A stretch of 64,000 nt of DNA from Undibacterium pigrum (GTDB lineage: Bacteria > Pseudomonadota > Gammaproteobacteria > Burkholderiales > Burkholderiaceae_D), in contig NZ_QJKB01000001.1 in NCBI RefSeq assembly GCF_003201815.1, forward strand, positions 744,001 through 808,000. The letters are read 5' to 3'. This document shows, in pieces, positions 17,295-26,276 of the stretch. The position numbers were made by a program, and so were the translations under genes. The notes beneath the pieces were generated by a model, which saw only the letters and a program-made list of their open reading frames with translations, was not told the DNA's origin and made no database searches. Numbering within the stretch: position 1 is the first letter of the stretch; every line of letters begins with the position of its first letter.

Positions 17295-17314
17295 TACTGT
17301 ATATACAATCAGTA
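17295..17314. promoter_or_regulatory. LexA box 1 (upstream of the small SOS gene)
   Basis: TACTGTATATACAATCAGTA agrees at 17 of 20 positions with the E. coli LexA consensus, with intact TACTG and CAGTA ends. It lies 22 bases upstream of the longest reading frame of the minus-strand small gene and 91 upstream of its preferred start, and 130 bases from imuA. Confidence 0.75.
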
Positions 17315-17390
17315 TATTGTAAACTGTGGTTTTCTCGTCGACCTGTGATTTCTTACTCCAGTCTCATAGTACTGACACATTAAATAAACT

Positions 17391-17419
17391 TTGAAGTCTG
17401 TCGCCATATTACATATACT
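17391..17419 (+). promoter_or_regulatory. imuA promoter
   Basis: TTGAAG (17391-17396) and TATACT (17414-17419) are separated by 17 bases, a good sigma-70 promoter. The -10 overlaps LexA box 2, so repressor binding would block polymerase. The predicted start (about 17426) gives a leader of only about 18 bases. Confidence 0.6.
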
Positions 17420-17435
17420 GTATATTTAATCAGTA
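17416..17435. promoter_or_regulatory. LexA box 2 of the imuA-imuB-dnaE2 operon
   Basis: TACTGTATATTTAATCAGTA matches the E. coli LexA consensus at 17 of 20 positions. It forms the centre of a larger palindrome (17404-17447) whose 17-base arms are perfectly complementary. The right arm includes the imuA start codon, and no Shine-Dalgarno sequence is visible before that codon. Confidence 0.85.
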
Positions 17436-17443
17436 TATGTAAT

Positions 17444-18172
17444 ATGGCCCACGTTTCCTCACTTCCACCTGAACGCATACACCCCGCATTGTGGCGTGCA
17501 TCGCAACTGGCGCGTGGTCAGGGCGGCTATTTGCCCAGTGGTTATGCAGAACTCAATAATGAGCTACCTGGCAATGGCTGGCCACAGGGACAATTAACCG
17601 AAATTTTGCTGCCACAGGTTGGCACTGCCGAACTCAGCTTGCTGAAGCCCGCCTTAAGCCAACTTGAAGGGCGTCCCATTGTTTTGTTGACGCCACCTTA
17701 TGTACCGCAGGCATTGGCTTTTGCATGTACAGGCTTGCAGGCATCGCAATTGATATGGATACGCTGCCAGAAGCATGTCGATGCCTTGTGGGCGGCTGAA
17801 CAGGTGTTGCGCAATAGCAGTTGTGGTGCGCTGCTGTTCTGGACATCCAGCATCCGTAGTGAAGCTTTGCGTCGTTTGCATCTGGCAGCGCAAAGCTCGG
17901 AGACTTTATTCTTTTTGATGCGTGACATGCGGGCGGCACAGCAAGCCTCTCCTGCTCCCTTGCGATTAAGTTTGCAAACCAGCCAATATGGACTGGAACT
18001 GGGCATCCTCAAACGCCGTGGCAGCCAGCGCGATGCGCCGCTGGCATTGCATGTGCCCGATCATCCTTATTTGTATGCCTATGCTCATCCAGGCAAAGAA
18101 AAACTTGTTACAAACTATGGCAACTTGCCCACCACTGTGGATAGCCGTTCATCTGCCTTTACTCCAGCTTGA
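17444..18172 (+). CDS. imuA: ImuA, SOS mutagenesis cassette protein
   Basis: A 242-residue RecA-like cell-division/mutagenesis protein (ImuA/SulA-related family). The N-terminus has HPALWRASQLARGQG and a LPSGYAELNNELPGNGWPQG segment, the usual opening of ImuA proteins; the central part keeps the RecA-fold strands (PIVLLTPPYVPQALAFACT) without a Walker A lysine motif. ImuA works with ImuB and DnaE2 in error-prone lesion bypass. It is first in the operon, under the LexA box that overlaps its promoter, and its 3' end overlaps imuB by 56 bases, so translation is coupled. The ATG at 17444 lies inside the palindrome and lacks a ribosome-binding site; leaderless or weak initiation is possible. Confidence 0.88.
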   Translation: MAHVSSLPPERIHPALWRASQLARGQGGYLPSGYAELNNELPGNGWPQGQLTEILLPQVGTAELSLLKPALSQLEGRPIVLLTPPYVPQALAFACTGLQASQLIWIRCQKHVDALWAAEQVLRNSSCGALLFWTSSIRSEALRRLHLAAQSSETLFFLMRDMRAAQQASPAPLRLSLQTSQYGLELGILKRRGSQRDAPLALHVPDHPYLYAYAHPGKEKLVTNYGNLPTTVDSRSSAFTPA

Positions 18173-19628
18173 GGTGTTTGTCACCCCCTTGTTTGCTCAG
18201 CAAGAGACACAAGTCAGTGTGATACTCCATCAAGGCCGGGTGACGTCCATGTCTGAGTCTGCCGACCAGGCAGGCATACGTTTGAATATGCGTGCGGGTG
18301 GTGTGCAAATGCTATGTGCAGATGCTGATTACTATCAGCGTGACCACAATAAAGAAAAACTGGCACTGCAGGCAGTGGCAACTGCGCTATTGCAATACTC
18401 GCCACAAGTCTGCCTGGCAGAAAACGATTGCATACTGGTTGATATCAGTGCCAGCCTGAGTTTATTTGGTGGCATACGCGCTTTGCGTAAACGCGTGCAG
18501 GAAAGCATGCGCATTCTTGGTTATACAGCAACGACAGGCATTGCTCCCGTTGCCAGGGCTGCGTGGTTATTGGCCAAGCAGGCATCGCGCAAATTACCCA
18601 GAGGGCAGCATGTCTTTAAACTGCAAAGATTGAGCCAGCGTCTGGACAGGCTACCAGTCAAATTACTCACCGCAGCTGAACCTTTGACTGAATTCTTGCA
18701 GGGCATAGCCTGCTATAGCCTGCGGGATTTGCGGCAATTACCCCGCCCTGGCCTGCAGAGGCGTTGCGGCAAAGCTTTACTCATAGAGCTGGATCAAGCT
18801 TATGGTGAACAGGCAGAAGTACACGAATGGTATCTGGCCGCGCCAGAATTCAAAGTCAAAATGGAATTGCCAGACCGTATAGAGCAGGCAGAGTCTCTGC
18901 TCATTTTTGCCCGCAGCCTGTTGGCTCAACTGCTGGGATGGCTGGCTGCGCAGCAACTGGCGGTTACGCATATACACATGGAGTTATTGCATGAACGTGG
19001 TCGCCAGGCCATTCCACCAACCATGTTTGATCTGCAACTGGCACAAGCATGCTGGCAAGAATCGCATCTGCTGAGTTTGTTTAAAGAAAAACTCAGCCAG
19101 CTCAAGCTGCATAGTGCCGTCATCGGTATGCTGCTGGAAGTAAAACAGACTATCTTGCGCGAAGCACAAAGCTATACCTTGTTCCCTGAACCAGGAGGTC
19201 AGGCAAATGAGCATAAACGTTTGCTTGAGCTATTAGTCGCCCGCTTGGGCGAAGATAATGTCTTGCAGCCAGCACCACAGGCAGACCATAGGGCTGATAT
19301 TGCCAATCACTGGATTTCTGTCATCAAGAAAACTCCACCTCCCTGTCCTGCATCCACTTTGGCAGACTATGCCCTGCGCCCCAGCTGGTTATTGCCGCAG
19401 CCGCTGGCGTTGGATATCCACGAACATCGTCCTTTTTACGGATCAGAACTCAAACTTGTTTCTCCAGCCGAGCGCATAGAAGCAGGCTGGTGGCATGAGC
19501 AGATACAAACCCGGGATTACTACATTGCTGTTGATAAGCGCCATGTGCGTTACTGGATTTATCGCGAGCGCGCCAATGACCCCGACAGTGAAGAACCTGT
19601 CTGGTTCCTACATGGCATTTTTGGATAG
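18117..19628 (+). CDS. imuB: ImuB, Y-family polymerase-like mutagenesis protein
   Basis: A 503-residue Y-family-like protein that bridges DnaE2, ImuA and the beta clamp. The start at 18117 puts the conserved LWIAVHLPLLQLEVF near the N-terminus; the frame extends upstream to 17988, but that part only re-reads imuA. The palm region reads GIRLNMRAGGVQMLCADA and lacks the catalytic acidic residues of true DinB/UmuC polymerases, as usual for ImuB. A thumb/little-finger-like region and an ImuB-type C-terminal part (WLLPQPLALD, RPFYGSELKLVSPAERIEAGWW, RDYYIAVD) follow. It is LexA-controlled through the imuA promoter and lies 18 bases before dnaE2. Confidence 0.9.
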   Translation: MATCPPLWIAVHLPLLQLEVFVTPLFAQQETQVSVILHQGRVTSMSESADQAGIRLNMRAGGVQMLCADADYYQRDHNKEKLALQAVATALLQYSPQVCLAENDCILVDISASLSLFGGIRALRKRVQESMRILGYTATTGIAPVARAAWLLAKQASRKLPRGQHVFKLQRLSQRLDRLPVKLLTAAEPLTEFLQGIACYSLRDLRQLPRPGLQRRCGKALLIELDQAYGEQAEVHEWYLAAPEFKVKMELPDRIEQAESLLIFARSLLAQLLGWLAAQQLAVTHIHMELLHERGRQAIPPTMFDLQLAQACWQESHLLSLFKEKLSQLKLHSAVIGMLLEVKQTILREAQSYTLFPEPGGQANEHKRLLELLVARLGEDNVLQPAPQADHRADIANHWISVIKKTPPPCPASTLADYALRPSWLLPQPLALDIHEHRPFYGSELKLVSPAERIEAGWWHEQIQTRDYYIAVDKRHVRYWIYRERANDPDSEEPVWFLHGIFG

Positions 19629-19646
19629 TATTTTGGATATATCAAC

Positions 19647-22600
19647 ATGAGTGCCTTCCTGCCCGAATATGCCGAATTATTTTGCATGAGCAATTTCAGC
19701 TTCCTGCATGGGGCATCACATTCAGAAGAACTGGTGGCACGTGCTATTAAACTGGATTATCGTGCTCTGGCCATTACCGATGAATGCTCCTTTGCTGGCT
19801 TGGCAAGAGCATATACAGCAGCAAAAAATACCGACTTGCATCTCATCATCGGTGCTCACTTTAAACTGGAAGATGTAGAAGCACCTGAAAATAATGTGCA
19901 TCTGATTGCCCTTGCCCAAAACCGTGAAGGCTATGGCAATTTATCTGAAATGATCACTCTTGGCAGATGCCGGGCAACCAAGGGTAGTTACTTATTGACG
20001 CCCAAAGATTTCATCACGCCACCGCCAGGTTTAGAGCATTTGTCTGGCTTGCCAGATTGCCTGCTGATACTGGTGCCAGCCTACCCTGCAGAAAGTAGTG
20101 TACTACTGAAACAGGCGAAGTGGATGAAGCAAAACTTCCATGGTCGCGCCTGGATAGGTTTGAATTTGCTCATGCAAATCGCAGATGAATATCAAAAACA
20201 ACAAGTTGATATGATAGCTGAAGCCGTGCAATTGCCCGTCGTCGCCATTGGCCAGGTCACCATGCATGTCAGGTCCCGCAAGCCCTTGCAAGACACGATG
20301 ACTGCCATACGCTTATGTCAACCCATCACTGAATGTGGCTACACCCTGGCGATGAATGCAGAGCAGCATCTGCGCTCGCGTTTAAGGTTAGCGACAATCT
20401 ATCCGCTGCATACCCTGGCCGAAACTGTGAAAATCGCAGACCTGTGCAGCTTTTCACTGAATGAATTACGCTACGAATACCCACATGAACTAGTACCTAA
20501 AGGATATACGCCTGCCAGTTATTTAAAGTTTCAGGTCTACAAAGGGGCTGATCTGCGCTATCCACAAGGTTTGCCCTCATCGGTAAAAAATAAAATAGAA
20601 CATGAATTGCACCTGATTAATGATCTGGCTTATGAACCTTATTTTCTGACGGTATTTGATATCGTTAATTTCGCCAGACAAAAAGAAATACTCTGCCAGG
20701 GGCGAGGCTCTGCTGCCAATTCTGTCGTCTGTTATTGCCTGCACATCACAGAAGTCAATCCAGAGAAACATACCCTGCTGTTTGAACGTTTCCTGTCCAA
20801 GGAAAGAGGTGAGCCGCCTGATATCGATGTCGACTTTGAGCATCAGCGCCGCGAACAAGTCATGCAGTATATCTATGATAAGTACGGACGTGACCGCGCT
20901 GCAATAGCTGCTGCTGTACACACTTATCATCCGCGCGGTGCCCTGCGTGATGTGGGCAAAGCACTGGGCGTAGATCTGGCGATCGTCGATGCTGTGGCAA
21001 AATCGCATCGCTGGTTTGATAGCAAGCAAGAGTTATTCAAGCGTTTCACTGAATGTGGCCTGGACACCAACTCTCCTATCGCCCAGCAATGGGCCTTGTT
21101 GGCAGGGAAATTGCTGCGCTTCCCACGTCACCTATCCCAGCATAGCGGTGGCTTCGTCATCGCACGCGGCAAGTTATCCAGGCTGGTGCCCATAGAAAAT
21201 GCAGCGATGGAAAAGCGTAATGTGATTCAATGGGATAAGGATGATCTTGAATCTTTGGGCTTGCTCAAGGTCGATGTGCTGGCCCTTGGCATGCTGTCGG
21301 CATTACGGCGGGCTTTTGACTTGATGGCTACCTTGCCAGGCAAACCTAAGTGCATGCAGGATGTGCCACGCGAAGATACTCTGACCTATGACATGATCTG
21401 CAAGGCAGATACCGTCGGTGTGTTCCAGATAGAGTCGCGGGCCCAGATGAGCATGTTACCGCGCCTGAGGCCCAGAGAATTCTATGATCTGGTGATACAA
21501 ATTGCCATTGTGCGGCCCGGCCCTATACAAGGCGGAATGGTGCACCCTTATTTGCAAAGGCGTCAGGGCAAGCAGCCTGTAGAAATCCATAAAAATCCGG
21601 GTATGCGGGCAGCGTTGGAGCGCACTCTGGGGATACCCATTTTTCAGGAGCAGGTCATGCAAATCGCCATGCATGCAGCAGACTTTACAGCAGGAGAGGC
21701 GGATGGTTTACGTCGTGCAATGGCTGCCTGGAAACGGAAAGGCGGCCTGGAGGGCTATGAAACCAGGATAGTAGAAACCATGGTCAAGAATGGCTATGAG
21801 CGCGATTTTGCTCAAGGTATCTACGAACAAATGAAGGGGTTTGGTGATTATGGCTTCCCTGAAAGCCATTCAGCCAGCTTTGCCATTCTTGCGTATTTCA
21901 GTAGCTGGATCAAGCGCCATGAGCCTGCGGTGTTTTTATGCTCGCTATTGAATTCTCAGCCCTTAGGTTTTTATTCGCCTTCGCAATTGATACAGGATGC
22001 CCGTCGCCATGATGTGCAAGTCAGTGCCATCGATGTGACCTGTAGCGACTGGGATTCTTCACTTGAAACAGAGACAAAACTCAATAGATTTACTGAAACC
22101 ATGCAACCCACCGTGCGCATGGGTTTCTCTTTGTTATATGGCATGTCCAAGGATGCCGCCTCGCGTATCATGCAGGCGCGCCAGCAGCAGGCCTTTGTTG
22201 ATGTGCATGATCTGGCAAAGCGCGCACAGTTGAGTCAGCATGATTTGCATGTACTGGCTGCTGGCAATGCCTTGTCATCGCTGGCCGGACATAGAAGGCA
22301 GGCTTTGTGGCAGGCAGTAGGCGCCATGCCTGATAAAGATTTGTTGCGTGTTACCAGCATACAGGAGCAGGTGCCTCAACTGAAAGCCCCTTCAGAAGCA
22401 CAGGAAATTTATAGCGACTACCATGCGACCGGATTCAGTCTGCAGCGCCATCCTCTTGCTTTGCTGCGACCACAATTGCTGGCCAAGCGCTTCTTGCCAG
22501 CAGAAATGCTGAATACTTTTCAACAAGGGCAATTTGCGCGTGGCTGTGGTCTGGTCACGGTAAGGCAAAGGCCACAAACGGCCAAGGGAGTCATCTTCAT

Positions 22601-22811
22601 CACCATAGAAGATGAAACCGGCCCGGTAAATGTGATTATCTGGCCAAATGTGCTGGAAAAGCAGCGCAGTGAAGTCTTGAGTGCGCCGCTGCTGGGCGTA
22701 TATGGCATCTGGCAATGCGAAGCCGAAGTCAGGCATCTGGTTGCCAAGCGCCTGGTGGATATGTCACATCTTCTGGGGCAACTGGAAGTGGGCAGCAGGA
22801 ATTTTTGCTAA
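19647..22811 (+). CDS. dnaE2: Error-prone DNA polymerase DnaE2 (ImuC)
   Basis: A 1054-residue C-family DNA polymerase of the DnaE2 type. The N-terminal PHP domain starts with SFLHGASHSEEL. The catalytic palm carries Asp392 and Asp394 in the PDIDVDF motif, followed by the helix-hairpin-helix region and a short OB-fold (GLVTVRQRPQTAKGVIFITIEDE). DnaE2 is shorter at the C-terminus than the replicative DnaE1, as seen here. It makes mutagenic bypass past DNA lesions together with ImuA and ImuB. It is third in the LexA-controlled operon, and the gene ends 37 bases before the convergent ABC transporter ATPase gene. Confidence 0.95.
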   Translation: MSAFLPEYAELFCMSNFSFLHGASHSEELVARAIKLDYRALAITDECSFAGLARAYTAAKNTDLHLIIGAHFKLEDVEAPENNVHLIALAQNREGYGNLSEMITLGRCRATKGSYLLTPKDFITPPPGLEHLSGLPDCLLILVPAYPAESSVLLKQAKWMKQNFHGRAWIGLNLLMQIADEYQKQQVDMIAEAVQLPVVAIGQVTMHVRSRKPLQDTMTAIRLCQPITECGYTLAMNAEQHLRSRLRLATIYPLHTLAETVKIADLCSFSLNELRYEYPHELVPKGYTPASYLKFQVYKGADLRYPQGLPSSVKNKIEHELHLINDLAYEPYFLTVFDIVNFARQKEILCQGRGSAANSVVCYCLHITEVNPEKHTLLFERFLSKERGEPPDIDVDFEHQRREQVMQYIYDKYGRDRAAIAAAVHTYHPRGALRDVGKALGVDLAIVDAVAKSHRWFDSKQELFKRFTECGLDTNSPIAQQWALLAGKLLRFPRHLSQHSGGFVIARGKLSRLVPIENAAMEKRNVIQWDKDDLESLGLLKVDVLALGMLSALRRAFDLMATLPGKPKCMQDVPREDTLTYDMICKADTVGVFQIESRAQMSMLPRLRPREFYDLVIQIAIVRPGPIQGGMVHPYLQRRQGKQPVEIHKNPGMRAALERTLGIPIFQEQVMQIAMHAADFTAGEADGLRRAMAAWKRKGGLEGYETRIVETMVKNGYERDFAQGIYEQMKGFGDYGFPESHSASFAILAYFSSWIKRHEPAVFLCSLLNSQPLGFYSPSQLIQDARRHDVQVSAIDVTCSDWDSSLETETKLNRFTETMQPTVRMGFSLLYGMSKDAASRIMQARQQQAFVDVHDLAKRAQLSQHDLHVLAAGNALSSLAGHRRQALWQAVGAMPDKDLLRVTSIQEQVPQLKAPSEAQEIYSDYHATGFSLQRHPLALLRPQLLAKRFLPAEMLNTFQQGQFARGCGLVTVRQRPQTAKGVIFITIEDETGPVNVIIWPNVLEKQRSEVLSAPLLGVYGIWQCEAEVRHLVAKRLVDMSHLLGQLEVGSRNFC

Positions 22812-22848
22812 GTTCCCCTGCCCTACTCTATACAGGAATATGCAGCAA

Positions 22849-24150
22849 TTACTCCTGATTTCCTTCAGGCAAAGTCAGACGGCCCGTATGATAATCATAT
22901 TCATACACCTCGCCGTAACGTCCCCACTCAATGGCAACTTCAAGTACGCGTTTTGCTTCGTCAGATTTCAAAAACTCTTCCAGCAAATCTATTAGCGGCT
23001 CTTCAGAGAGACTACCGCTGGTTTCCGCTTCCAGATTACGACGTATATGTGCCGCCAGTGGAACATGGGTCAGCAATTGCTGACCAAACAATTCCTGCTT
23101 TTGCGCCTGCTCTACTTCTACATATTTTTTACCAAGAGGCGTCAGCATGATGTCGCCTTTTTCCAGCACGGCGAAACCCAACAGGCTCAGGGCTTCATAG
23201 GTCGGGAATAATTCTTCATCCGACAATTCTGCTTCTTCTGCCAATTGCGGCAAGTCAGCACGACCATTGAATGGGGTGTCTGCCAGCAAATCGAGAATAC
23301 CTTCGATGCGGCTGACATCTGTTTCCGGCAAACGATAACCCAAATGACGCGTATTGGGTGTATCTGCCGCAGCCTCATGCGTCGCGCGCATGGTCATCAA
23401 ACCATATACTTCATCAATCAAGGCACGAACTTCGATCGAATCCACGTCACGCGGCCTGGGCAGGTCTATCTTGATTTCACACCTGACCGAGCCCGGGTCG
23501 CTGGACAAAATAATGATACGGTCTGCCATCATGACAGCTTCTTCAATATTATGAGAAACGATGAGGATACCTTTGGTGGATATACGGTCCTCTTCCCACA
23601 GTTCCAGCATATCATTACGCAGAGTTTCACCTGTCAGCACGTCCAGGGCAGAAAAAGCCTCATCCATCAGCAGCACATCAGGATTGGTGACCAATGCCCT
23701 GGCTATACCAACACGCTGTTTCATGCCACCAGAAAGCTCGCGTGGCAAGGCACCGCCAAAGCCAGCCAGACCTATCAATTCGAGGACTGCATCGGCTCGC
23801 TGCTCGCGTTCTGCTGCTGGCACACCCTGAGCTTCGAGACCTAGCTCCACATTCTGTTGCACAGTCAGCCATGGGAATAAGGCAAAGGACTGGAACACCA
23901 TGGCGATGCCTGCCACTGGCCCACCAATTGCCTTGTCGCGATAAGCGACTTTGCCCGCATCAGCCGGTATCAAACCAGCCATGATGCGCAGTAAAGTGGA
24001 TTTGCCAGAACCGGATTTGCCCAGCAAGGCGACGATTTCGCCATCTTTGAGTTGGAAATCAACTTTATCCAGTATCAGGCGCGATTTACCATCTGCTGCT
24101 TTAAAGGATTTGGCGACCTGATTCAGATCGAGTAATAAATTTTGAGTCAT
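22849..24150 (-). CDS. ABC transporter ATP-binding protein with AAA-associated C-terminal domain
   Basis: A 433-residue ATPase of the nitrate/sulfonate/bicarbonate importer class. Walker A is GKSGSGKST (44-52), the signature LSGGMKQRVGIARAL starts at 139, and Walker B is VLLMDEAFSALD (159-170). From about residue 265 a second domain of the AAA-associated C-terminal type (winged-helix-like, acidic) follows; it is common in Burkholderiales partners of double permeases. The gene lies 42 bases downstream of the permease and is surely co-transcribed. No substrate-binding protein is encoded nearby, so the substrate is unknown. It converges on dnaE2. Confidence 0.9.
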   Translation of the reverse strand: MTQNLLLDLNQVAKSFKAADGKSRLILDKVDFQLKDGEIVALLGKSGSGKSTLLRIMAGLIPADAGKVAYRDKAIGGPVAGIAMVFQSFALFPWLTVQQNVELGLEAQGVPAAEREQRADAVLELIGLAGFGGALPRELSGGMKQRVGIARALVTNPDVLLMDEAFSALDVLTGETLRNDMLELWEEDRISTKGILIVSHNIEEAVMMADRIIILSSDPGSVRCEIKIDLPRPRDVDSIEVRALIDEVYGLMTMRATHEAAADTPNTRHLGYRLPETDVSRIEGILDLLADTPFNGRADLPQLAEEAELSDEELFPTYEALSLLGFAVLEKGDIMLTPLGKKYVEVEQAQKQELFGQQLLTHVPLAAHIRRNLEAETSGSLSEEPLIDLLEEFLKSDEAKRVLEVAIEWGRYGEVYEYDYHTGRLTLPEGNQE

Positions 24151-24192
24151 CTTGAATTCCTTGATGAATAATCCAGCTGTAAGCGCTATGGC

Positions 24193-25926
24193 TCAACGCA
24201 GATGGTCTTCGGCCAGCAAATACAATTTGCGCCAGAAAAAACGGTTCAGCAGCATGACGAATATGCACATCACGCCTATGCCTAAAGCGATACGGTGAAA
24301 GTCCCCAGTTTCCGTCATTTGCTTGATATAACTACCCAGGCCATCGGCCACCAGCGTGGTTTTACCCCAGGTGACATATTCAGCCACGATACTGGCATTC
24401 CATGAGCCGCCACTGGCTGTGATTGCACCTGTGATGTAGCTGGGGAAAACAGCAGGCAAATATACGCGCTTCCACTTCAGCCAGCCTTTCAAACCCAGGT
24501 TGTCTGCAGCCAGCCGCAGTTCATTGGGAATAGTGGCAGCACCAGCCACGACATTGAACAGGATGTACCACTGCGTACCAAACACCATCAAGGGGCTGAG
24601 CCAGATATTTGGTGTCAGTTTGAAAGTCACCATGGCAAATACCACCAGGGGGAACATCAGGTTCACAGGAAACGCTGCCAAAAACTGCGCCATTGCCTGC
24701 ACTTTTTGTGAATATTGGGGGCGCAAACCTATCCAGACAGCCACCGGCACCCAGAACAATGAAGCGAGGGCAATCAGCAACATGACACGCACCAGGGTAA
24801 TCAAACCCAGGCCCAGTACATGCGCCACTTCAGCCCAGCCCACCACACTGTGTATGAAAATGAACAGGCTGTACATGGCAAAAACAGAGGCCAGCAACAA
24901 AGCTGCGTCCAGGACTTTAGGCCAGGCCGGATGGGTGAAGCGCTGATTTACCTGCACAGTAGTACCATCACCCTGCATACTAAACCATGACAAGCCACGC
25001 CCAAGGAAAAGCCAGAATCTGGCTATCCAGGCACGGAACAAACGGCTGCTGCGCATCCAGTCCAGCAGCCATGATTGTTGTGCTGTCTCACCTTGTGATT
25101 CTTCAAAACGGAACTTGTCAGCCCATGCCAGCAAGGGACGGAAAAATAATTGGTCATACAACAAAATACCGATGAGCATGGCCGCAATTGCCCAGGTGAT
25201 GGCCATGCCGTCCCTGGCTCCAATCGCTACCGCAATATAGGAGCCTATGCCCGGTAGTTTAATGTCTTGTCCTGCGACAGAAATCGCCTCTGCCGCCACC
25301 AGGAAAAACCAGCCACCGGACATGGACATCATCATATTCCACAGCAAACCTGGCATAGCGAATGGTAATTCGAGTCGCCAGAAGCGCTGCCAGCCAGAGA
25401 GCCTGAAAATCTGTGCTGCCTCTTTCAATTCAGGCGGCACATTGCGTATAGATTGATACAGGCTGAATGCCATATTCCATGCCTGGGACGTGAAAATCGC
25501 AAAAATGGCTGCGCATTCCACGCCCAGCAAATTACCAGGGAACAAGGCAATAAAAGGTGCAATTGCAATCGCCTGAAAGCCAAGAATAGGCACGGATTGC
25601 AAGATGTCCAGAGCCGGTATCATGACTTTTTCAGCTGCCACATATTTGGCCGCAATGGCTGCAAATATAAGGCTGAAAATTAGGGAAAAAGCCAGTGCCG
25701 TAAACATGCGCAAAATCGTGCGCAATAAATAATAAGGCAGATAGGCAGGATCAAGGCTGATCTGCAAAGCCTCGCCCACGGCGAAAGGACGGCTCATTTG
25801 CATGGCGGCAAATGCAAAAATGCCCAATATAGCCAGCACCAACGGAAGTAAAGCCCAATCCCAGCGATTTGGACCTTTACTTTCAGTGACGGCATCGCGC
25901 GCTTGAAAACGGAACAGTTCAAACAT
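24193..25926 (-). CDS. ABC transporter permease, two fused permease domains
   Basis: A 577-residue protein with two tandem BPD-type permease domains, each with five to six helices. The EAA-type coupling loops are PPELKEAAQIFRLSGWQRFWR in the first half and PNELRLAADNLGLKGWLKW in the second. The two halves are joined by a linker of about 100 residues near position 290. Start at 25926: AAGGAG lies seven bases upstream; a longer frame to 25944 has no such site. The fused permease plus one ATPase would make a complete importer core once a binding protein from elsewhere supplies substrate. It is first in a two-gene operon with a structured leader. Confidence 0.9.
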   Translation of the reverse strand: MFELFRFQARDAVTESKGPNRWDWALLPLVLAILGIFAFAAMQMSRPFAVGEALQISLDPAYLPYYLLRTILRMFTALAFSLIFSLIFAAIAAKYVAAEKVMIPALDILQSVPILGFQAIAIAPFIALFPGNLLGVECAAIFAIFTSQAWNMAFSLYQSIRNVPPELKEAAQIFRLSGWQRFWRLELPFAMPGLLWNMMMSMSGGWFFLVAAEAISVAGQDIKLPGIGSYIAVAIGARDGMAITWAIAAMLIGILLYDQLFFRPLLAWADKFRFEESQGETAQQSWLLDWMRSSRLFRAWIARFWLFLGRGLSWFSMQGDGTTVQVNQRFTHPAWPKVLDAALLLASVFAMYSLFIFIHSVVGWAEVAHVLGLGLITLVRVMLLIALASLFWVPVAVWIGLRPQYSQKVQAMAQFLAAFPVNLMFPLVVFAMVTFKLTPNIWLSPLMVFGTQWYILFNVVAGAATIPNELRLAADNLGLKGWLKWKRVYLPAVFPSYITGAITASGGSWNASIVAEYVTWGKTTLVADGLGSYIKQMTETGDFHRIALGIGVMCIFVMLLNRFFWRKLYLLAEDHLR

Positions 25927-25972
25927 GAATGCTCCTTGACTCACTCAGGGTGAGAAAGAAAAAACGAGACAT
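25919..25972 (-). CDS. Possible 17-codon leader ORF overlapping the permease start
   Basis: ATG at 25972 is preceded by GGAGG six bases upstream, stronger than most sites in the window. It opens 17 codons (MSRFFFLTLSESRSIHV) ending at TGA 25921-25919, overlapping the permease start by eight bases. The arrangement suits translational coupling or a leader peptide. It could be chance; there is no codon-run hinting at amino-acid-specific attenuation. Confidence 0.35.
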   Translation of the reverse strand: MSRFFFLTLSESRSIHV

Positions 25973-26089
25973 ACCAACCCTCCTGCCACAGACTGAAGTC
26001 TGGACAAAGATAAACTACGCGGCAAAACAATAGCCAGCTGACAGGCAATCAGCGCCACGCAAAATTTAAAACAGGGGTAAAAGTAGAGG

Positions 26090-26137
26090 GCAGCACGACT
26101 GCTGCGAAAGACTACTACCCGCCAAATGGCAAGGTAG
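26090..26137 (-). promoter_or_regulatory. Two adjoining RNA hairpins in the ABC operon leader
   Basis: On the minus strand CTACC-TT-GCC-ATTT-GGC-G-GGTAG (26137-26115) is followed by GCAGCA-GTCG-TGCTGC (26105-26090). Both form stable stem-loops in the region between the ankyrin gene and the permease. The 300-base gap (25973-26276) holds no other gene. I recognise no known riboswitch class; the promoter position is not clear. Confidence 0.4.
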
Positions 26138-26276
26138 CAAGAGAAAATCTGTGCTTACATTGCCAAGTTGAGTGATGATCGACAACTATAACTGTCCACA
26201 GATGTGCTCCGAAAATGAGATGCGCGAACTTTAACATAGACTTTGTTTTGCAGGCAAGATGTTGCGATGCAAAATT

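Noticed and set aside
16953..17348. A 131-codon plus-strand frame opposite the SOS small gene
   Set aside because: It runs through LexA box 1, has no ribosome site, and its Cys/His/Asn-rich translation looks like an antisense reading.
17988..18116. Upstream extension of imuB
   Set aside because: These 43 codons re-read the imuA coding sequence in another frame; the ImuB family begins just after the ATG at 18117.
25945..26276. A TPP or other named riboswitch before the ABC operon
   Set aside because: The conserved core bases of the known classes I could check by eye are absent; only generic hairpins are present.
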